NCBI GenBank assembly: GCA_002346545.1
Contig: DEAA01000063.1
Span: forward strand, 1 to 8,600
Direction of reading: 5' to 3'
DNA: 8,600 nucleotides
DNA from: Acidobacteria bacterium UBA2994
Lineage (GTDB): Bacteria; Acidobacteriota; Vicinamibacteria; Vicinamibacterales; UBA8438
The notes below the pieces were generated by a model that worked only from the letters and a program-made list of their open reading frames with translations, did no database searches and was not told the DNA's origin. Below are positions 4,362 through 8,600 of this stretch, piece by piece. A program made the translations under genes and the position numbers. The stretch's first letter is position 1, and each line of letters starts with the position of its first letter.

Positions 4362-6884
4362 ATGCAGATTCCGGCAACAGCGATGACGAGCAACCTGATG
4401 TGGACCCGCTCGGGCGTGGTCTGGGCTACGTGGCGGCTGCAGCCGCTCCCGTATGCCTACGCCACCACGGCGGCAAAGCAGCTCGTCAAGGCGCACCACC
4501 AGGCGCTCTTCCAGGCGCACCGGGGCGAGGGACTGCTGCTGGGGCTGTGCGCTGACCTGGATCCGGTGTCTGTCGTGGAGCGGATGCTGGACGGTGTTCG
4601 CATCGACGAGTGTCCGGACTGGGCGCGCGAGGTCGAGCTGACCCTGGACGCGCTCGAGCAGATCCCGCTTGGAACGCGCGCGTTCTGGTTCTCGGTCCCG
4701 CTCGCGGCCGGTTCGATGAAGGCTCGCGCGAGGTCGGCAGTGCGCGCCGCCGACACCAAGCTGCGCGACACGTTGGCTCTTCCCCGTCAGCTGCCTACCG
4801 ACTCCGAGATCGCTGCGGCCGCGCGGATGGCCAAGGAGATCGAGGTTCGCATCCCGGCCGCGTTCCAGCCGACCCGTGCAACGCCGGCCGAGCAGATCTG
4901 GATCGCCCTTCACTCGCAGCAGCGCGGCCTCTCCGCAGATCTCGCCGCCCCTGTCCCGCCCGCCGAGGGTACCGAGGACGGATTCGGCGTCGACGAGCTC
5001 GCGCACTTCCAGATGCCCTCCGCGATGCCGAACCCATGGCTCGACGAAGGCGGACAGAGCGACCTTCCCAAGGGGCAGCAGTTCCTCCCGTTCAAGCGCC
5101 GCTACCTCAAGGTGCACAGCCCCTACGCGGACGAGACGTCGTCCTACCAGGTGGTGCAGGCCATGGTCGCCGCACCCAAGGCCGGCTGGGTTTCGCCCGG
5201 CGTCGAGTGGATCTCACACGTCGACCAGTTCCCCCTTGACGTCGACTGGGGGATCCGTTTCACCGTCACCGGCGCCGACGAGGTCAAGCGTCGCAACAAG
5301 AAGGCCGAAACCGCCCTCGAGGAGCAGTACAAGCACCAGGAGGGCACCGCGACGATCACCGGCGGCGGATCCGACCTCGGAGAGATCGCGGAGACGCTGG
5401 CCGCCTACCACGCCTCCCTCAACCGCTCCGATAAGGAGGTCGAGGTTCAGGCGACGGTGCTGTTCGCTGTGGGGGCAGATACCGCCGATCTCGCGAAGGC
5501 TAAGGGCCGGTTCGTGGCAGACGAGTACAAGCGCGCTGACTTCCTCCTCGAGGCTCCCCTGGGAGGTCAGGAGGAGCTTTGGTGGGCGATGATCCCCGGC
5601 ACGCCCACCGGGCGCATCGTCCGTGAGCTCACCCAGATCACGACGGGCCGGGAGTTCGCGACCGGCGTTCCGCTTTCCAGCAACGAGCTCGGAGACGAGA
5701 AGGGCGCCCGCTTCGGCGAGAACATCAGCACCGCCCGGCACACCCCGATCCTCCGCGACGCGGACGGCAGTATCCAGGCCGACACCAGCGCCAGCTTCGG
5801 CGTGGTCGCCGAGCTCGGCGCCGGCAAGAGCGTGCTGCTCAAGGGAGACATGGGCGACACGGTCGACCGCAACGGCCGCGTCGTCGCGATCGACCGCACA
5901 GAGGCCAAGGAGTACGCGGTTTTCGCGCAGAGCCTCCGGCCGGACACCACGACGATCGTTGACCTGATGACCCCGGAGTACTCGCTGGACCCGCTGCGGG
6001 TGTTCGGCCCTCTCGTCGGCGCACGCATGGTGCAGTCGCTCTTCGCGGTGATGCTCGGCATCCGGGCCCGCGACTCCCGAGGCGTCGCCCTGTCCCGCCT
6101 CCTCGAGCCGGAGTACGTCGCCGCGCACGACATCACCAGCCTCGGTCGCCTGCGGGCGCACCTCAAGACGATCTCCTCGGCGGAGAGCGATGAGCTGTCG
6201 GGCCTGATCAACCTGGTCGCGTCGAAGGACATCGGCGAGGTTCTCTTCAATGACGGGCTGACCGCTGTCGACCTGAAATCGCGTGCCCTGGTCTTCCTCA
6301 CCCATGGGCTGTCGCTGCCAGACAAGACCGAGCTCGAGCACGCGCACCTGTTCGAGGAGATGCCCCTGGAAAAGATCTACGGCCGCGCCATGTACGCGAT
6401 GCTCATGGGGATCTCCCGCGAGGTCTGCTTCATGAACCCCGGCGAGCTCGCCGGCGCCTACTTCGACGAGTGCCACCACATCACCCAGTCACCGGAGGGA
6501 GAGCGCGACCTGCGCATCGGCATCCGCGACGGTCGCAAGCACCGCGCGTTCTTCGCCCTCGGCTCGCACGACCCCGCCGACTTCGGAGAAACCCAGACCC
6601 GAGGCCTGCTCAAGACCCGCTACGTGATGCGCCAGACCGACAAGGAGCTCGCTCGCCGCGCGATCGAGTGGCTGACCGGCGAGCCCGCGGACCCGGCGAT
6701 GGTCCAGGTGGTCACCGAAGACCTGTCCCCGCTCGGGGCGGACGGAAAGGTCGCCCCGGAGCGGCGCGGCGAGGGACTGATCCGTGACCAGCGCGGTCGA
6801 ATCGGGAAGTTCCGCAAGACGCTGCCCGAGCGCCCCGACCGCCGCGAAGCCGTGCTGTCGACCCCGTCTCTGGTGACACCATGA
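4362..6884 (+). CDS. virB4: VirB4-like conjugation ATPase
   Basis: The 840-residue protein has the two-part plan of VirB4/TraC ATPases. The N-terminal domain (about 1-440) lacks ATPase motifs; the C-terminal RecA-like domain carries Walker A AELGAGKS (483-490, K489, S490), a DPLR motif (543-546) resembling the NPLR of VirB4, Walker B LAGAYFDECHH (696-706, D702, E703), and a downstream sensor-like stretch ALGSHDPADFG (732-742). It should power assembly or substrate transfer at the cytoplasmic face of the channel. It resembles the actinobacterial SCO6880-type branch, a link made from memory. The first Walker A glycine is alanine, and histidine 736 stands where VirB4 usually has glutamine. The ribosome binding site before ATG 4362 is weak; ATG 4383 is an alternative. 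The stop overlaps the next start (ATGA). Confidence 0.85.
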   Translation: MQIPATAMTSNLMWTRSGVVWATWRLQPLPYAYATTAAKQLVKAHHQALFQAHRGEGLLLGLCADLDPVSVVERMLDGVRIDECPDWAREVELTLDALEQIPLGTRAFWFSVPLAAGSMKARARSAVRAADTKLRDTLALPRQLPTDSEIAAAARMAKEIEVRIPAAFQPTRATPAEQIWIALHSQQRGLSADLAAPVPPAEGTEDGFGVDELAHFQMPSAMPNPWLDEGGQSDLPKGQQFLPFKRRYLKVHSPYADETSSYQVVQAMVAAPKAGWVSPGVEWISHVDQFPLDVDWGIRFTVTGADEVKRRNKKAETALEEQYKHQEGTATITGGGSDLGEIAETLAAYHASLNRSDKEVEVQATVLFAVGADTADLAKAKGRFVADEYKRADFLLEAPLGGQEELWWAMIPGTPTGRIVRELTQITTGREFATGVPLSSNELGDEKGARFGENISTARHTPILRDADGSIQADTSASFGVVAELGAGKSVLLKGDMGDTVDRNGRVVAIDRTEAKEYAVFAQSLRPDTTTIVDLMTPEYSLDPLRVFGPLVGARMVQSLFAVMLGIRARDSRGVALSRLLEPEYVAAHDITSLGRLRAHLKTISSAESDELSGLINLVASKDIGEVLFNDGLTAVDLKSRALVFLTHGLSLPDKTELEHAHLFEEMPLEKIYGRAMYAMLMGISREVCFMNPGELAGAYFDECHHITQSPEGERDLRIGIRDGRKHRAFFALGSHDPADFGETQTRGLLKTRYVMRQTDKELARRAIEWLTGEPADPAMVQVVTEDLSPLGADGKVAPERRGEGLIRDQRGRIGKFRKTLPERPDRREAVLSTPSLVTP

Positions 6885-8600
6885 TCACCTTCTACCGGCA
6901 CACCTTCGAGACTCTGGGCGGCGCGTTCTGGCGGGTCCGTTTCTGGGCGCACGATCACCCGCGGTGGAGCAAGGTCATCGCCGTCGTCCTGATCGACCTG
7001 TTCCTGGTCCTGTTCGGCAACACGTACTGGGCCTTCGCCGCTGACGGCGGCGGCTCGTCCCCGTTCATGCTCGGCGGCGACATCACTGACAGCGACGGCG
7101 TCCCGCTGACCAACTACACGGTGCTTCCACTGGACCGCGGCGATGTGTTCACGATGGGGAAGTTCTTCATCTCCATGTGGATCGACCCGATCTGGACCGG
7201 GCATCTGGGTCTGGTGTCGTGGATGATCTGGTTCTGCAACTGGCTGCTCTCCTTCGAGTGGGTCGACATCGTCGCGGCACCGTTCGGCGCGCTGGCCGAC
7301 CTCTTGCAGGACTTCCTCGGCGAGATCGCATGGATCCCGTTCGCGCTGACGATCGCCGGCGGTGTCGCGGGCCTGGCGATCATGCTCGGCCGGCACTCCA
7401 CCGGGTGGGCGGAGTTGTTCATCTCTGCGTGCTGTGCGGTGCTGGCGACCGGTCTGCTCGCTAACCCGATCGCCTCGCTCACCGCCGCAGGCGGAGCATT
7501 CGACACCGCCCAGGAGTACGGCGGTCAGATCGCTGCCGTCGTCGTCACCGACGACATCAACAGCACGGAGCTCGACTCCGAGAACCTGCTGTCAGCTGCG
7601 GTCACGTCGCAGCTGGTCGACATCTTCGTGAAGATCCCTGCGCAGACGATCGCGTTCGGCCACGCCCTCGAGGGGCAGTGCGCCGCGACGTTCACCGACA
7701 CGATGACCAACTCGGCGCCCATCCAGACCGGCGGCAACGAGGTCCGTGACGCGGTCGGCGGGTGCGACGAGGCGGCGAAGACGTTCAACCAGAATCCGAA
7801 CTTCGGCCAGGTGCTCACGGCCGTCACGATGACCCCCGGAGCGCTCACCCTGTTCATCCTGCCGATGGCCTTCGGGGTGCTGTTCCTAGTCACGGTTCTC
7901 GGCTTCCTGATCTCCGCACTCAAGACCATGTGGAACGTCTACATCGGGATCCTCCCGGTCAACCGATACCCGCTGTGGAAGTCCCTCGCCGACACCTTCA
8001 TGGGCCTGGTCGCCATCGTCTTCATGGCAGTCGTCATGGCGGCCGTCCTCAAGCTCACCGTCGCAGCGATCACCGGGCTCAGCAGCCTGGGAATCCCGCT
8101 CGTCGCGCAGATGACCTTTGCGACGCTGGTGATGATCGTGCTGCTGTTCCTCATCATCCGAGCGCGTCGCATTGCCAAGAAGACCGGCCGGTCGATCGCC
8201 GAGCAGCTCTCCAAGTACGGCATCGGCAAGGGCGCGCCGGCGCAGCGCGACGGGGTCAAGACCGTCGCGGCGATGAGCGCCGTATCCACCGTCGCGGCCG
8301 CGGCGCTGCGTCGCCCTGACAACAAGGTCGACGCGCGCTCCATCAACTTCGGCGCGGGGGCTGCGCAGGACATCGGCACAATGACCGCTACACGCCCGCC
8401 CGCGGCTCCCAAGCCGCCCTCGACGCCCTCTGGCGGCTCACCGAGCCGTCCCGCCCTCCCGTCGCCTCAGATGGGCTCTGGGGGCGGCGCTGGCGCGGGT
8501 GCTGCCGCCAAGGCCTCGAAGACCGCGGACCTGGTCTTCACGGCCGCGCGGATCGGCAAGGGTGCCGCAGCGGGCGGTGTGGCCGGCGCCGCCGGCGCCG
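6881..8600 (+). CDS. Polytopic VirB6/TrbL-like conjugal transfer protein, 3' end missing
   Basis: The frame opens at ATG 6881 inside the stop of the ATPase gene and stays open for 573 codons to the window edge. Predicted membrane helices lie at about 31-52, 107-124, 150-169, 176-194, 319-345, 371-396 and 404-428. Between helices four and five is a polar loop of about 125 residues with two cysteines (C267, C295) that could form a disulphide if it is outside. After the last helix comes a basic cytoplasmic region, then a Pro/Ser-rich linker (503-530) and Gly/Ala repeats. The many helices, large loop and long cytoplasmic tail next to VirB4 match VirB6/TrbL-type channel proteins of actinobacterial conjugative elements. 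The start relies on translational coupling, since no strong ribosome binding site is seen. Confidence 0.75.
   Translation, partial: MITFYRHTFETLGGAFWRVRFWAHDHPRWSKVIAVVLIDLFLVLFGNTYWAFAADGGGSSPFMLGGDITDSDGVPLTNYTVLPLDRGDVFTMGKFFISMWIDPIWTGHLGLVSWMIWFCNWLLSFEWVDIVAAPFGALADLLQDFLGEIAWIPFALTIAGGVAGLAIMLGRHSTGWAELFISACCAVLATGLLANPIASLTAAGGAFDTAQEYGGQIAAVVVTDDINSTELDSENLLSAAVTSQLVDIFVKIPAQTIAFGHALEGQCAATFTDTMTNSAPIQTGGNEVRDAVGGCDEAAKTFNQNPNFGQVLTAVTMTPGALTLFILPMAFGVLFLVTVLGFLISALKTMWNVYIGILPVNRYPLWKSLADTFMGLVAIVFMAVVMAAVLKLTVAAITGLSSLGIPLVAQMTFATLVMIVLLFLIIRARRIAKKTGRSIAEQLSKYGIGKGAPAQRDGVKTVAAMSAVSTVAAAALRRPDNKVDARSINFGAGAAQDIGTMTATRPPAAPKPPSTPSGGSPSRPALPSPQMGSGGGAGAGAAAKASKTADLVFTAARIGKGAAAGGVAGAAGA

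Noticed and set aside
4254..6479. Large minus-strand open frames opposite the ATPase gene
   Set aside because: They are antisense shadows of a high-GC gene with clear Walker motifs on the plus strand.

Overview
The window is GC-rich DNA with compact genes, strong GGAGG-type ribosome binding sites and frequent GTG starts. Together with the protein families present, this points to a high-GC actinomycete. Microbacteriaceae or a relative is my guess, from protein style only. The gene content is that of a conjugative plasmid or an integrative and conjugative element. No relaxase, coupling protein or integrase lies inside the window, so plasmid and integrated element cannot be told apart.

Left part (1-900). 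The first 14 codons of a ParA-type partition ATPase run off the left edge on the minus strand. Behind its start is about 850 bases without a credible gene. This stretch holds inverted repeats, a small tandem repeat, about ten copies of a degenerate TGGCG word, a 14-bp direct repeat and, at 541-680, a strong excess of G over C on the plus strand. A centromere (parS), replication origin or transfer origin are all possible; the sequence alone does not decide.

Middle (901-1977). A minus-strand gene encodes a 254-residue protein with a sigma-factor-like C-terminal helix-turn-helix. A perfect 12-bp inverted repeat lies directly before its start codon and covers its ribosome binding site. The 312-base divergent intergenic region carries control signals for this gene and for the rightward operon.

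Right part (1978-8600). Seven tightly packed plus-strand genes form one likely operon for a Gram-positive type IV secretion (conjugation) machine: a 78-residue orphan protein, a TcpC/VirB8-like bitopic protein, a small two-helix membrane protein (VirB2/TcpD-like candidate), a TcpE-like membrane protein, a 71-residue orphan protein, a VirB4-like ATPase of 840 residues, and a polytopic VirB6/TrbL-like protein that runs off the right edge. Two junctions overlap (TAATG at 2212-2216, ATGA at 6881-6884) and the other gaps are 2-16 bases, as expected for co-translated subunits of one complex. TcpC, TcpE and the VirB6-like protein would form the membrane channel, and the VirB4-like ATPase would energise it from the cytoplasm.

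The machinery itself is a recognisable type. The least explained parts are the repeat-rich G-skewed non-coding region, the hairpin on the regulator's ribosome binding site, the orphan small proteins, and departures from consensus in the ATPase motifs.
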